A stretch of 64,000 bases of DNA, from assembly GCF_028583425.1 (NCBI RefSeq), contig NC_072799.1:85732217-85796216 (forward strand), read 5' to 3'. Under the pieces are notes generated by a model that saw nothing but the letters and a program-made list of their open reading frames with translations, was not told where the DNA came from and did no database searches. Source of the stretch: Eublepharis macularius. Lineage: Eukaryota > Chordata > Lepidosauria > Squamata > Eublepharidae. The position numbers and the translations under genes are program-made. Shown in pieces: positions 18,001-28,130 of the stretch (position 1 is the stretch's first letter; the number at the start of each line of letters is the position of its first letter).

Positions 18001-21000
18001 TTGGCTTTTTGTTAGTCATTTAAGTTTCTGGAGAAAGTCAGACGGGAGAGACACAGTTAAATAAAATCTTCTGTATAAGCGCAATTTCATCTTCAGCCAA
18101 AAAGAAACTTCTTGTTAAATATACTAGACCTTCTGGAGGTTTATCTTGGGAATTTAGTGTTACCATATTTCTAATGTGTAAGAATCAACCTTTGTCTGAC
18201 CCTAACAAGATACTGACTTCCGCTGTATTAGATGTTCTGTCTGCTCCATGTTGTAACACAGTCACCATTATATCCAAGCCGCATCAAATTTACCCACCTT
18301 ATAAAACATCTCAATTTTAGGTGGGTAAAATCGGTAGCCTTCCTTGACGCCAGGGTTTCTCTTTAGGAAAGAACCTGTTGCAATTCTTCTGCAAACCCAT
18401 TCAATTGGAATCATTTCGCAGTGAGCAGCTATAAATGCTGTGCTGCTATGCTTTCTCACAAAAGCAGTTTTGATCCCTGAAAAGTAATATGACTTGTTAT
18501 AGTGCTGAAATGCTATTCTACAACTGAATTGTAAGTTTTGAACGAAAGAACAAATCACCTGTTTTTCCACCACAGAAAAATATTTCAGAAGCTCAACACA
18601 GCCTTTACAAACGGAAAGGCAAGAGGGGTACATAGATATGAACAAGTGCAAGTTCATTAACTGTTGTTTAAGTAGGGTTACCACTTTCCAGGAGTGGCCT
18701 GTAGATCTCCCAGAATTACAACTGATTAATATTTTAATAATTTACTGAAAACCAGATGAAACTAGTATTATACACATGAGGAACAGAATGAAGAGTTAGG
18801 TAGATTTTTGCCACTGTGGAAAATGTTTTCTATTAATTAAAACCATTTGTGGGAAATATTTTATAACAGGATAAAGGGTTCCAATAAGTTAATTTTTAGC
18901 TACAGAGCTTACTCAAGATCAAGATTTCTTCATAGGATACAACTGTAAAGCTAATTCTGATCAAATGACTAAAGCATTATGCAGTTTCGGGCAACTGGTA
19001 AGAAAAAAGATACACCCTTTGGCTAATAATGACACCATTAACATGAAGTGCAAGGTGGCTGACAGGTCTCCTGGATGCAGAGCAAACGTCAGCTGCAAAA
19101 TATATCAAATTAAAAAGAAAACACATACCATTTTGCAGTGTAAACATAGCATCCAAGAATAGCCCAACACAAATCTCACTTCATCATAAACTCACTAATC
19201 TTGCAGTGCTATTTTAGCAATCCAAACTCAGGATTAAGCGCATTTCAGTTCAATGGGACTTACCCCCTAGTAACTGGTTGGAATTGTAGCTTTAAGCAAG
19301 TTTTAGATTGGTCTGTAGTACAATACAGGGCCTTTTTTCTGGCAAAAGAAGTGGTGGAACTCAGGACCGCACAATGACGTCACTTTGGTTCAGCTGGAAC
19401 AAGGGGGGAGTTTTTTAAAGTTTAGATCGCCCTCGGCAATAATGGTCACATGGCCGGTGGCCCCACCCCCTGACCTCCAGACAGAGGGGAGTTTAGACTG
19501 CCCTCCGCGCCAGCAGCGCCCAGGGAAATCTAAACTCCCCTCTGTCTGGAGGTCAGGGGGTGGGGCCATCGGCCATGTGACCATTTTCAAAAGGTGCCAG
19601 AACTCCATTCCACTGCGTTCCTGCTGAAAAAAAGCCCTGATAGAATAGCAGAATTTAAGTTCAGAGGCACCTTAGAGACCAACAAGATTTTCAGGCTGTA
19701 AGTTTTCAAGAGTTCTGAAGAAGGGAACTTTGACTCTTGGAAGCTTATACTCTCAAAATCTGGTTGGTCTCTAAGGAATCAAATCCTGCAGATTTAGGCA
19801 AGTAATTCTTGGCCACAATCTGCAATATGGGGACAAATCATGATCCACCATCCCCAGGGCCGGCGCACCCATTGAGGCCAGGTAGGCGGTGGCCTCAGGG
19901 CGCGGGGTGTTGGAGGGGGCGCCGGAGGAGGCGCAGGGGACGGGAGCGCGCGCCACGGAGCTGCAGCCTCCTATCCCTCCCACCCAGTGCCGCTGCTGCC
20001 GCCACCAGCACACCCCCCCAGCGCGGGCAGGCATCTGCGGCAGCGCAGGGCAACTGAGCGGGAGAGCTTAAGAGGCCACCTGTGCCACCGTCCCAGCCAC
20101 CCGCCACAGCAATCGGGCCAGCAGCATGCGCGCTCCCATAATGATGTCACATGTAACATCACCACGCTGGCTGGTGCATGCGCGCGGGGGCCCCGACCCG
20201 CCGGCCGGCTGCAAGCACCAAAAACCCTGGCGTCGCTGCTGACCATCCCTCTACTGTAATACTGAAGAACCTTGGAACACTTGGAATACAATAGACATTG
20301 AAAAGCTAATTTTGAAAAGCCTGATTCATTATAGGATAATGAATGCCAATGTGATATAATGCATGTAAGAAATGCCCTAAAATGTTGCGAATTTTGTACA
20401 TAGTTCATAACAGGAGGTTTAAAAGACAAGGACACTGGAAGGAGGGGAGGGGTATGTGCATGCAAGAAAAGTGAAATGACTGAATGACCGATTGAAAGAG
20501 AAAGCAAATGGTGGGAATGAAGTGTTCTGATTGGACAAGATGTGACAGAAATTGAGGAGAGATAAGAATTGTCATATATGTCTCTCTACATATATGCCAT
20601 GAGTATTTTCTGTATTCTGTACTCTGTACTAATCCGCTGAGAGTATCTGAAGTTGCATATCGGTGGCCTGTTTGGCTGGGAGTTGCTTATCTTACAGGTG
20701 CCTACTGTGGTGTCTACTTTAGTTTTCGCAGCCGCTCGAGAATGTGTCCTTGAGTGCTGGCTTGAGCCTGAGAACTGAAAATGACTTCATTTTTTGCTTC
20801 TTTTCTCCAGTTCTCAAACCCCCTCCCCCCCTTTCCTGGCTCCTTTGCGCCAGAATCCTAACCGTCCATATCCTAAAGGCGGGAACTTTCCCTATAACTA
20901 ACCCCTCCAAACCTCTACACGTCACTTCTGCCAATACCCTTGTCTGTGTATGCTGATATTGATGGATCTCTAATAAAGTAACTTTAACTCATACACTGGA

Positions 21001-24000
21001 GTGTGTGCAGTGGGGTACTATGGGGATCTAACTGCCAGAACCTGACAAAAACAGGGTTTGGGGAAAGACAAGAATCATAAAAGATTAGACTAGACAGAGA
21101 TTTGTAAAGTGAGTGAGTTAGGAAAGGAAGATATTACTGATAAGAGTAAGAAAGATTAGGTTTACGGTTGTGTCTTTTGTACATTTTTCTTTGACTGAAT
21201 TATATTTGTCCAGTATTGGGCTGGTGGTTGAAAGAAGTGATTTCAGAATATTCTGAACTCGATACGGTTCTTAAAATAAAGCTTGTTTTTATTCATGTTA
21301 TTTTATAAGTATTGTATCCTTGACAGTTCTTCATCTAAGATTAATGGGCTCATCACACTCACTGGTAAAGGGGGTTTAAATGGAGTGAGGATTCAGAGTG
21401 ATCCTGTTGGCAGTGCAGTTTTTTGGTACTGAGGGAGGCAGAAGAACAGCCTGCACCTTAGAGCCGCCAAGAGATCTGAGAATCCCCAAGAGGGAAACAA
21501 CAGTATAAAGATTTGGAGAAGTCATTTGGCCAGAAGCAGAGATATCAATGATACTAGAGATCATAATTAGTATTAAAATGTGTTGCATTTTTGCAGAATC
21601 AATGACTACATTTTTTAAATATTAATTCATCATTTCTATCTTTGAGCAGAAACTTGGGCACTATGGAGAACGCCCTTCAATAGTAAAAAGAAAATTACTG
21701 ATTATATTCCAATGTCTTGTGTACATTAACCTTTCCAAAACTGCAAAGTAAAGTAATCTCTTGGTTACTTTGACATCACCAAAACAGTCTGTGTGCACCA
21801 TCCAAGTGATAAAATTTTACATCGTATCCAACAAATGGTTATACTTTGCAATTCAGCTTCACAGTTTTCACAACTTACCAGATTCCTGAAGCAACTGGAA
21901 CACACAGCTTGTTGTTGTATTTGAGATAGCAGCCTTCCCTTCCATGAGATCTTTCCTTGCTGCATTCCCAGCTGTTATTTGGTCTTTTGATTGCATCAGA
22001 ACACATCCTGGGAGATTTGGCAATTCATAAACCTCTTTTGTTTTGCCCTCATTAATTTTTTTGCCAAGCTTCAGCTCTATGAAGGAACGAAAGTTTAAGT
22101 AGTTAGATTCTGAAACATGATGAGAGATATACAGGACTGTTTATGAAAACGAGCAAAGAGATAACCAGAATTAACCATTAAAATGGGGTGGGGGGATGCA
22201 GCGGCAGAATGCAGCATATTTAAAATTACATTTTATTCCAAGACATCAACAAGGTATCACAGAAGCCAGCCTCAGAATGGGACACTCCCTCACCCTGGAG
22301 GTAAGGTTGGATGTTCTCCCCAGAGGCCTTCTAGAGTGAGTTGAGAACTTTTATTTTCTGAAAAGATTTGTATTTGTATTGATGAATGACAGTGCCTATT
22401 AGCTGACATCATTTATTTGTCATTTCCTGTTTTACTCCTGTGCTGCCTTTGCTGCTTTTAGAGCTTTAGTGAATTTTACAGAAATTGTTTTTATTTAATC
22501 TAAATTTATACACTTTTATAAGCACATTTTGGTGGACAAATGTTTGATAACTAATATTCTTGTGCATATTAACTGTAAGGATAACTTAATCCAGCATTTT
22601 TCATTGTGGTGGTGAACAGCAAAAATTTGAAACTGTGCACATTAACACAGAACAGTCTTCACACAGGACTTTGCTCCACGTGTTGCAAAGAAGCCAAAGG
22701 TCGATCAAGTCATGGATATTACCCCCTGCTTCTCTTGTGGGTTTTGAAACAGGACTTCAGGTTCTTACCCCACAAAACTCTGTGGTTCATGAATTTATCT
22801 GCTATGATTCCCACTCTCTTTGAATGTTACAGAAGCCATACCAGATTAAAATACAGAGAGCCCTTGTGCTTCTGTTTCACACAAAAACTACTCTTAGGAT
22901 TATTAAAAAAAAGAATATGATTAAGCATTCACAAAAGTACAGACAGGTCTTGGATCCAACACCTTAATAATTCAGTCTGAAAAATTTAATCACAGTTCCA
23001 ATACAAGTTGCACAGCAGTGTAGTATATGCAACACAAAATGCCATTGCATAGCAGTGAACTGAGAGTCTGTGCACTGAGAGGGTTTGATGGATCACATCC
23101 TCCAGATTTTGGGGGCTTTTCCCTGCTTTGCTTTCACCATGAACAGAGTTTGTAAATAACTAGCAGTTTCCAATTAGAAATGGAAACTGAGTAACACTGA
23201 TATCACACTTTTGACTGTTCTCAACAGTCCATTCTCACTTTATGCAGAAACAAACCCAAGAGTCAACTTAATAGGTAAACACAATCAATAATAACCCCTT
23301 GGCAAGAATGTATGTAAGATAGGAGTATTTGCAAACATATCAGTTCCATGGGGATGGCTGCGTTCATTTGTCATAGCAAAAACAAACAGGAATACAACAA
23401 CACATTGAAAGACTTGACACAAATTCTATTCCAGTATAATCTTCATTGACTAGAACCTACTTCAGGGGCTACAAGCATATCCTCACTGTGCATTCCTCTT
23501 GTGTAGAAAGTACAAACACACACAGGCATGCATAGGGTCAAGGGCCATGAAATGCAGTAAGTACAGAGTGAAATGTAATTTTGTATAATTAAAGTCCAGT
23601 CAGCAAAGCTAGGGACCGTGCACAAGTTATGTCAGGCTGCTTAATACCTGTAATGGGAGGAAAGTTACAGCCATTACACCCAGTGAAGATGTTAACTAGC
23701 TTGATGATAATTAGTTAATGGTCCCTCCCTAAACTTCCTATGTAAAACAAATGCATACCAAAGATTCACTGACAGCATCTGAAAAAGTGGGATGCAGACC
23801 CCACAAAAGATTAGGCTGGAATAAAATTCTGCTAACCCTTAAAGATGCATGTTAATTTTTGCTGCAGTATACAAATGCAGTCACCCCTCTTTAAATGAAG
23901 ATAGGGGAACGCTACAAGTGACTTTTTTCACGTGGAGAACACCGAGTGTCCTTCCCCTCTCTGTTAGAATCGCTGCCTGAAGAGCCAGAGAAAGCTGGCG

Positions 24001-25533
24001 GAGGCAGCAGCGTTTGCAAATCGTTCCTCCAGTCACAAGCCTGCTGGACAAGAGGGTTCCCAAAAATCATTTGGGGGCGGCAGCTGCTACTTTCTTCCTA
24101 GGCGTCCTATTCCCGGGGAGCTGCTCTGGAGAAAGCCGCCGTGTCGGTGAAGCTCCAGCCGCAGCAACAGCGGAAGAATCTGCTGCTGCTCTAACATGCC
24201 CTTCCCCTGCTCCTGAGCTGGAGAAAAACTGGAATGAGGGCATGTTAGAGCAGCAGCAGATTCTTCCGCTGTTGCTGCGGCTGGAGCTTCACCGACACGG
24301 CGGCTTTCTCCAGAGCAGCTCCCCGGGAGCAGGACGCCCAGGAAGAAAGTAGCAGCTGCCCGCCCCCAAACCATCATTGAGAGCCCTCTTGTCCAGCAGG
24401 CTTGTGACTGGAACGATTTGCAAAAGCTGCTGCCTCCGCCAGCTTTCTCTGGCTCTTCAGGCAGCAATTCTAACAGAGAGGAGGAGGACACTTGGACTTC
24501 AGTTCCCAGGAAAACTTGCAAAAACAATCAAGTGTTCTCCACGTGAAAAAAGTCACTTGTAGCTTGGCTCAAGCCAACAGCATTCAGAATTCCACAATAT
24601 GGAATCACTAAAACCCCCCAACTCCTACACAGAATCAAATGCCCCTTGTTATCAGTGGAGCTTTCAATAAAGAAAAGGAAAACTGAAATCTGACTAGAAA
24701 TTTCTGTAAGCAACAGAGAAGCCTACTTCTCAGAAAACTTTCACTGCTTCCCCTGAATGCCAGATGCAGATCCTGTAGTCAGAATAAAGCGGTACAGACC
24801 AAAGGAATTCAGGTGCTCCTCAGGGCCAGTGAGGCAAAGATGCTGTGTGACCCCTTGCAAGGGCTCGGCTCCTCAGGACCCCATTTACACACATAGGAGA
24901 ATGAGGCACCAAAATAGTCCACATAGCTTCAGGCTGCAAGCTGAGCAGTCCCTTTTGGAATGATGGCTTCTTTTAAAAAGACTCCCCTGCCTTCCACCTT
25001 ACCGTCCTACCACATTCCCTACGTGTGTAAATCAAGCCCAAGCAACCTATGCCAAGTAGTTAAGGGTGCTTACAGTGCAATCCTAAATAGTTACTCCTGT
25101 CTAAGGTCAATAGGCTTACACTGGAGTAACTCTGCTTCCGACTGCACTGTCAGGCAGCGTGATCTCCACGAGGGCTGCCATCTGTGGCGCTCAAACGAAG
25201 CCCACCTATTCGGTTGCACAGGCCGCAGCTCATAAAAAGTCACACGGGGAAGGCGTTGCTGCCTCTCCTTTCAAACAGGCCTCAGAGTGCAAGGGGGGCG
25301 GGGGGGGGGAGAAGCCACGGGAAGTCTGCACACGAGAATGAAAACGGGCCTCTTCGAAGCGCTTTTCCAGCCTTCTCCCGGCCAGTTTATGTGAAAAAAG
25401 GCAGGGCGCAGCGACTTCCCCCTCCTGTCGCCGGACCCGCTCCGGGCTCTCCCGCATGGGCCCGCGGAGAGGCAGGGCGCGCCGGGCTGCCACCTCGACT
25501 CCAGCGGCACTCACCTGAGGGGATGGGCGGCAT
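9080..25533 (-). CDS. PAICS: PAICS, complete nine-exon gene
   Basis: Bifunctional purine-synthesis enzyme: phosphoribosylaminoimidazole carboxylase plus SAICAR synthetase, cytosolic. Coding exons in transcript order are 25533-25515, 22076-21879, 18476-18298, 16843-16664, 16582-16469, 10980-10897, 10807-10627, 10437-10279 and 9258-9080. All borders are AG/GT and phases join, giving about 430 codons; the family is about 425. The start ATG sits in gccgccatgc and gives MPPIPSELKLGKK. The SAICAR synthetase half shows [34 protein letters not shown] and [16 protein letters not shown]. The carboxylase (PurE-type) half shows [51 protein letters not shown] and [11 protein letters not shown]. It is divergently paired with PPAT. 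The extreme C terminus reads [12 protein letters not shown] instead of the usual KK.RECNL. Confidence 0.95.
9560..9700. repeat. Penelope-like end repeat, degenerate copy
   Basis: Contains gtaagctttcaagagtcaaagc, a partial inverted match agctttgactctc, and aggtgccactggactcaact. These are the signature words of the repeat described at 56110-56420. It lies in the last PAICS intron. Confidence 0.5.
11000..12120. other. PAICS intron 5, no element recognised before the CR1
   Basis: AT-rich intronic text. The G-run at 11937-11947 is low complexity. No coding exon with splice sites was found between 10981 and the CR1 body. Confidence 0.4.
12135..15623 (+). mobile_element. CR1 LINE, nearly full-length coding region, broken
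   Basis: CR1-clade retrotransposon inserted in sense orientation to the window and antisense to PAICS, in its intron 5. The end of ORF1 (12180-12698) carries an SGNH/esterase-like domain ([18 protein letters not shown]). ORF2 starts near 12698 and follows with an apurinic endonuclease ([44 protein letters not shown]). The reverse transcriptase has DYTPVS-type [41 protein letters not shown] and [10 protein letters not shown] (the usual YADD tyrosine is C here). The C-terminal part ends with a stop at 15549. The 3' end is the CR1 signature tatgattctatga. Damage: a one-base insertion near 13339, a stop at 13861, a frame change near 14230, a stop near 14922 and one at 15378. Confidence 0.93.
15740..16051. 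mobile_element. Short hAT-type element, copy A
   Basis: A 312-bp element flanked by the exact 8-bp duplication gtaataac (15732-15739 and 16052-16059). Its interior is a GC-rich inverted repeat around the actcccctctgtctgga words, centred near 15930, and a GTCACATGG.CGGTGGCCCC block occurs in both orientations. The same family is present at 19326-19639 and 51339-51664. It lies in the intron before PAICS exon 5 and has no transposase. Confidence 0.8.
17060..17230 (-). repeat. 3'-terminal fragment of an L2/CR1-like LINE
   Basis: The text ttatattccgccctccccac followed by ggctcagggcggattacag is the reverse of the common reptile LINE/SINE tail that reads ccgccctgagcc on the other strand. Only the tail is present. 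Confidence 0.45.
17240..18290. other. PAICS intron 3, no feature recognised
   Basis: AT-rich intronic sequence with no repeat ends, exon signals or open frame I can support. Confidence 0.4.
19326..19639. mobile_element. Short hAT-type element, copy B
   Basis: The ends cagggccttttttctgg and gaaaaaaagccctg are inverted repeats. Flanks gtacaata (19318-19325) and atagaata (19640-19647) match at 6 of 8 bases, as expected for an aged 8-bp duplication. The internal GC-rich palindrome is the same as in copy A at 15740. Confidence 0.75.
19645..19790. repeat. Penelope-like end repeat, degenerate inverted pair
   Basis: The left part reads cagaggcaccttagagacca with gtaagttttcaagagttctg, and the right part reads actcttggaagctta with ggttggtctctaagg. 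The two halves form an imperfect palindrome of the same family as 56110-56420. Confidence 0.45.
19855..20241. mobile_element. GC-rich hAT-type element with perfect 8-bp duplication
   Basis: Flanked by accatccc on both sides (19847-19854 and 20242-20249). The left end is cagggccggcgcacc and the right end gcgtcgctgctg; terminal inversion is weak beyond CAG/CTG. The interior is strongly GC-rich and CpG-rich compared with the AT-rich intron around it, which produces several spurious open frames. It is non-autonomous. Confidence 0.65.
20383..21047 (+). repeat. LTR-like block, possible solo LTR of an endogenous retrovirus
   Basis: It starts TG, ends CA and is flanked by aaaa on both sides, which is weak evidence because the flank is low complexity. 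Near the right end, tctaataaagtaacttt is a typical LTR poly(A) signal region followed by T/G-rich text, and a ctctgtact-type promoter area precedes it. No internal retroviral region adjoins it, so it would be a solo LTR, gammaretrovirus-like by general appearance. It is a fossil, and its age cannot be judged from one copy. Confidence 0.4.
21050..21870. other. PAICS intron 2, nothing recognised
   Basis: Intronic AT-rich sequence between the LTR-like block and PAICS exon 2. I see no exon or repeat boundary that I can support. Confidence 0.35.
22077..23910. other. PAICS intron 1, distal part, nothing recognised
   Basis: AT-rich sequence with no splice-bounded open frame on either strand and no clear repeat ends. 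A T-rich/CA-rich patch near 23510-23530 is low complexity. Confidence 0.35.
23911..24563. mobile_element. 653-bp foldback element (long inverted repeat)
   Basis: The outer ends gctacaagtgactttttt and aaaaaagtcacttgtagc are exact reverse complements. The two arms, about 320 bases each (23911-24232 and 24240-24563), stay complementary with few differences, pivoting near 24236. Words such as gcagcagattcttccgctg and agctccagccgcagcaac occur in opposite orientation in the two arms. No 8-bp duplication was found at the edges. It lies in PAICS intron 1, about 1 kb from exon 1. The arms are GC-rich and give mirror-image open frames on both strands, which are not genes. Superfamily is undetermined. 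Confidence 0.85.
25064..25150. repeat. Palindromic MITE (tacagtgcaatcc type)
   Basis: Begins tacagtgcaatcctaaa and ends gactgcactgtca. The centre has gtctaag and its near inverse cttacactggagtaactc. Related copies lie at 29611-29702, 55156-55250 and 57567-57655. Confidence 0.6.
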
Positions 25534-26237
25534 GGCGGCGGCGAGGAAGGCGGGCACCTGCGAAGCACAAAGAGAAGGTGAGGGAGAGTTGGACCCGCGC
25601 GGCGAGGGAGGCAGAGGAGCCCCGCGGAGCTGGGTAAGAAGGCGCGGGGGCGGGAGGGGCCGGCGGGGCCAGGCTGGGGAGCGGCCGCCCAGCCGCCAAT
25701 GGCTGCAGCTCACCCGGGGCTTGCGCCGCCCCCCGCCCCCGCCCCCCGGGCGAAGGCCTTTGGCTCCAGCCCGCGCTCAGCCTCCGTCCACGCCCCCTCC
25801 CCCGGCTTCGGAGCAAGCGCAGCAGCAGCGCTCCGTCCGCGCCCCTCCTTCCCCACAAAGTTTGCGCCCTCGCGCGGGACCTTTCGGCGCCCTCGGCCCA
25901 CTGCGCACCGCCCCCCCTCCACCCCCGGAGTCGCTCAAGCCAGCCTCGCTCCCAGTCCCAGGCGCGGGGGAGGCAGGGCGGCCACCCACGCGCAGCTGGC
26001 GGCGTTTCCTTCGGCGGCTACAAAGTGTCCCCTCGCTCGTGCGCCTGGCACAGCCAACTCCGCCAGGCCGGGCAGTTTGGCGAGCCGCCCCCTTCCCCGC
26101 CCCCCCCCCGGGCATGTAAATAAGGCGGGCCGGGGGTGGGGGCACAGGAGCGCGCGCCGCCGCCCCCTGCCCTGCCCCGCCCCGCAGACACACGCAGGCG
26201 GCGGCCCCGGGAGCAGCCACACGTGCTTGCGCGCGAC
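25534..26237. promoter_or_regulatory. Bidirectional PAICS/PPAT promoter, CpG-rich
   Basis: Spans the 704 bases between the two start codons and is very rich in C, G and CpG, unlike the AT-rich surroundings. GC-box-like strings occur at about 25730-25746 (cccccgcccccgccccc) and 26170-26185 (ctgccccgccccgc). An NRF-1-like gcttgcgcgcgac lies just before the PPAT ATG, and a taaataag string sits about 120 bases upstream of it. Shared divergent promoters of this pair with Sp1 and NRF-1 sites are known from chicken and human. The individual sites here are inferences from sequence. Confidence 0.8.
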
Positions 26238-26365
26238 ATGGAGCTGGAGGAGCTGGGCATCCGGGAGGAGTGCGGCGTCTTCGGCTGCATCGCCGCCGGC
26301 CTGTGGCCCTCGGAGCTGGACGTGCCGCATGTGATCACCCTGGGGCTGGTGGGCTTGCAGCACAG
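26238..26365 (+). CDS. PPAT: PPAT, exon 1 (amidophosphoribosyltransferase)
   Basis: First exon of the enzyme that converts PRPP and glutamine to phosphoribosylamine, the committed step of purine synthesis, in the cytosol. It translates [20 protein letters not shown] then [22 protein letters not shown] plus two bases of an Arg codon, and ends at a good donor (cag cac ag|gtgagg). Residues 1-11 match the known propeptide, whose removal exposes Cys12, the N-terminal nucleophile of the glutaminase domain. CGVFG and the exon end LQHR are nearly identical to human. No exon 2 (GQESAGIV...) was found in the remaining 37.6 kb. Confidence 0.95.
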
Positions 26366-26587
26366 GTGAGGGGCTCGTCCGGGCGGCGGGCTCGGGCTGT
26401 GCGCGGTAGGAAGCTCCGCACACGCTCAGCTGGAGGGAGTGGGGTTCGCCAGTATTCCCTCCCTCCAGGTCTTAAAGCCCACGAACAGGCTGTTGGACCA
26501 GGTAAAGCGATGCAACTAAAAAGTTATTACTGTTCAGTATGCATTAAAAACAAGCCACGTTTAACTGCAAAAGCTATATATTTGCAC

Positions 26588-26730
26588 AGATCCAGAGGAG
26601 TTAGCCGTGTTAGTCTGTAGATGCAAAATAGTAAAGAGTGAAGTAGCACCTTTAAGACTAACCAACTTTATTGTCGCATAAGCTTTCAGGAAGCACAGCT
26701 CTCTTCTTCAGATGCATCCAATGGAGTGAG
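26588..26730 (-). repeat. Penelope-like end repeat with hammerhead-like core
   Basis: On the minus strand it reads gcatctgaagaagagagctg, then a GAAAGC turn, then ataaagttggttagtcttaa and ggtgctact, ending cacggctaactcctctg. The core position corresponding to U16.1 is G here, so this copy is degenerate. It lies in PPAT intron 1 just downstream of exon 1. Confidence 0.65.
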
Positions 26731-27127
26731 ATGGACTTCCCAGTAAATATGCACAGGCTCGGGTTCTCTGGAAATGTCCAGCACAGTACCTGAGCCTGGA
26801 AATAAATCTTACTGGACTGGCAGGAAATTTACTCCCAAATAAGCACTAACAGGTGAAAGGGCTTTCCTATGCAGCTTAGTCACCCTCCTGGTGATACTCA
26901 GTAGGTTGCAAATTAAAGGGAAGCTGTGTGCTGAAGTTTATTTACTTACCAGTGTGATTGATTTGTTTTTAACTGGGGAACGTAGTCTACCACCAATCCT
27001 AGTGTTTAGTTAAGCATCTTCAACAGTTTTAGTTGCACTTAAGGGGGAGAAGTATGTGCCTGTTGAGTGCGAAGGAAGCATACATATATGCACTCTGAGT
27101 CTTCACTGCCACTTCCTGGTGGGTCTA

Positions 27128-27305
27128 TAGCAGCAGAATAAAACCAAAGGCCCCGTGGCTCTTCAGAGACTAACAAAATGTATTTCGTTTTAAGAGACTG
27201 TGAATTGGAACTTGCTTGCATCCGATGATGTGAGCTCTGATTTACTGAAGTTTACATTGGAATAAACTTTGCTACTTTCTAAAGTGCCACAGGGCTCTTG
27301 TTCTT
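27128..27305. repeat. Penelope-like end repeat, degenerate palindromic pair
   Basis: The left half has ggccccgtggctcttcagag. The right half has gcatccgatgatgtgagctc, then aataaactttgctac and tgccacagggctcttgtt. Together they make an imperfect inverted pair of the repeat seen at 56110-56420. Confidence 0.5.
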
Positions 27306-27734
27306 CTCCAGTGTCAACAGTATAGTATTAAAAATACTACACAGTGTCAACAGTGTATTTGGGGAGTGTGATTTTTTTTACCCCCATTTTCCACCTGCAT
27401 CTTCTGCCTATACCCTTGTATTTGGCTGTCCTGTGTGGACCTGCCCTTCATGCCACAGCTGTGAACATGTAGAGTTTCTAGTACGCTGTATTTCAGTTTA
27501 AGAATGTTGACTGAGCCAGGATGAGGAGCAGACAGTCAAGTTAGTGACGCTGATGCTATAAGGAGCACGGGCTGGTTGATGGCACTTGTCCTTTCGGCTG
27601 TGTCAGAAAGAGGAAAAGCAAAGTGCAGGTGTGTGTGTTCTAATCTGTGGCAGCTGCATGGAATGACAACAGCTTCTGTGTTCTGGACTGTGGTGCAGTG
27701 CGCTATTGGCCTGTGCTCCAGATGGGCTGCCTTG

Positions 27735-27845
27735 TTAGCCAGAAGCAGCAAAACAAACAAGAATCCAGTGGCACCTTAAAGACTAAGGAAAGGTGCTCTT
27801 GTGTAAGCTTTCATGCTTCAGCGCTCACCATCTAATACGTAACTT
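27735..27845 (-). repeat. Penelope-like end repeat fragment
   Basis: Reads agcagcaaaacaaacaagaa, tggcaccttaaagactaa and gtgtaagctttcatgcttca, the minus-strand form of the common repeat. Confidence 0.5.
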
Positions 27846-27974
27846 CTTATGATAGTGTGGATATGTTGGGTTGACATTTCTGTAGCCACAACAGTCTTAA
27901 CAGGAATTCTTCCCTCTCTCTGGGTGCCATTGCTTTGCTTTCTGTATATGCTTGTCTGTCCCTAGATTTTCTGT

Positions 27975-28130
27975 TAATCCAGGAGTTGAGAGTGCCCTCA
28001 AGTCATAGCTGACTTACAGCAACCCCTGGTGGGGCTTTCATGGCTAGAGACTAACAGAGATGATTTGGCATTGCCTGCCTCTGCAGCCCTGGCCTTCGTT
28101 GGAGGTCTCCAATAAACGGGGACTTACTTC
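27975..28130 (-). repeat. 5S-rRNA-derived SINE, 3' part only
   Basis: Contains gagtgccctcaagtcatagc, tgacttacagcaacccctgg and ggcattgcctgcctctgcag, the tail side of the SINE. The 5S-like part is cut off at ggaggtctccaat. The orientation given is that of the 5S-like promoter. Confidence 0.65.

Noticed and set aside
24014-24527. Mirror-image open frames on opposite strands with similar peptides
   Set aside because: They are the two arms of the foldback element read in opposite directions.
25184-26119. Long plus-strand open frame of 311 codons and several others on both strands
   Set aside because: They lie in the CpG-rich PAICS/PPAT promoter, are composed of R, P, G and A runs, and match no domain. 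GC-rich DNA has few stop codons.
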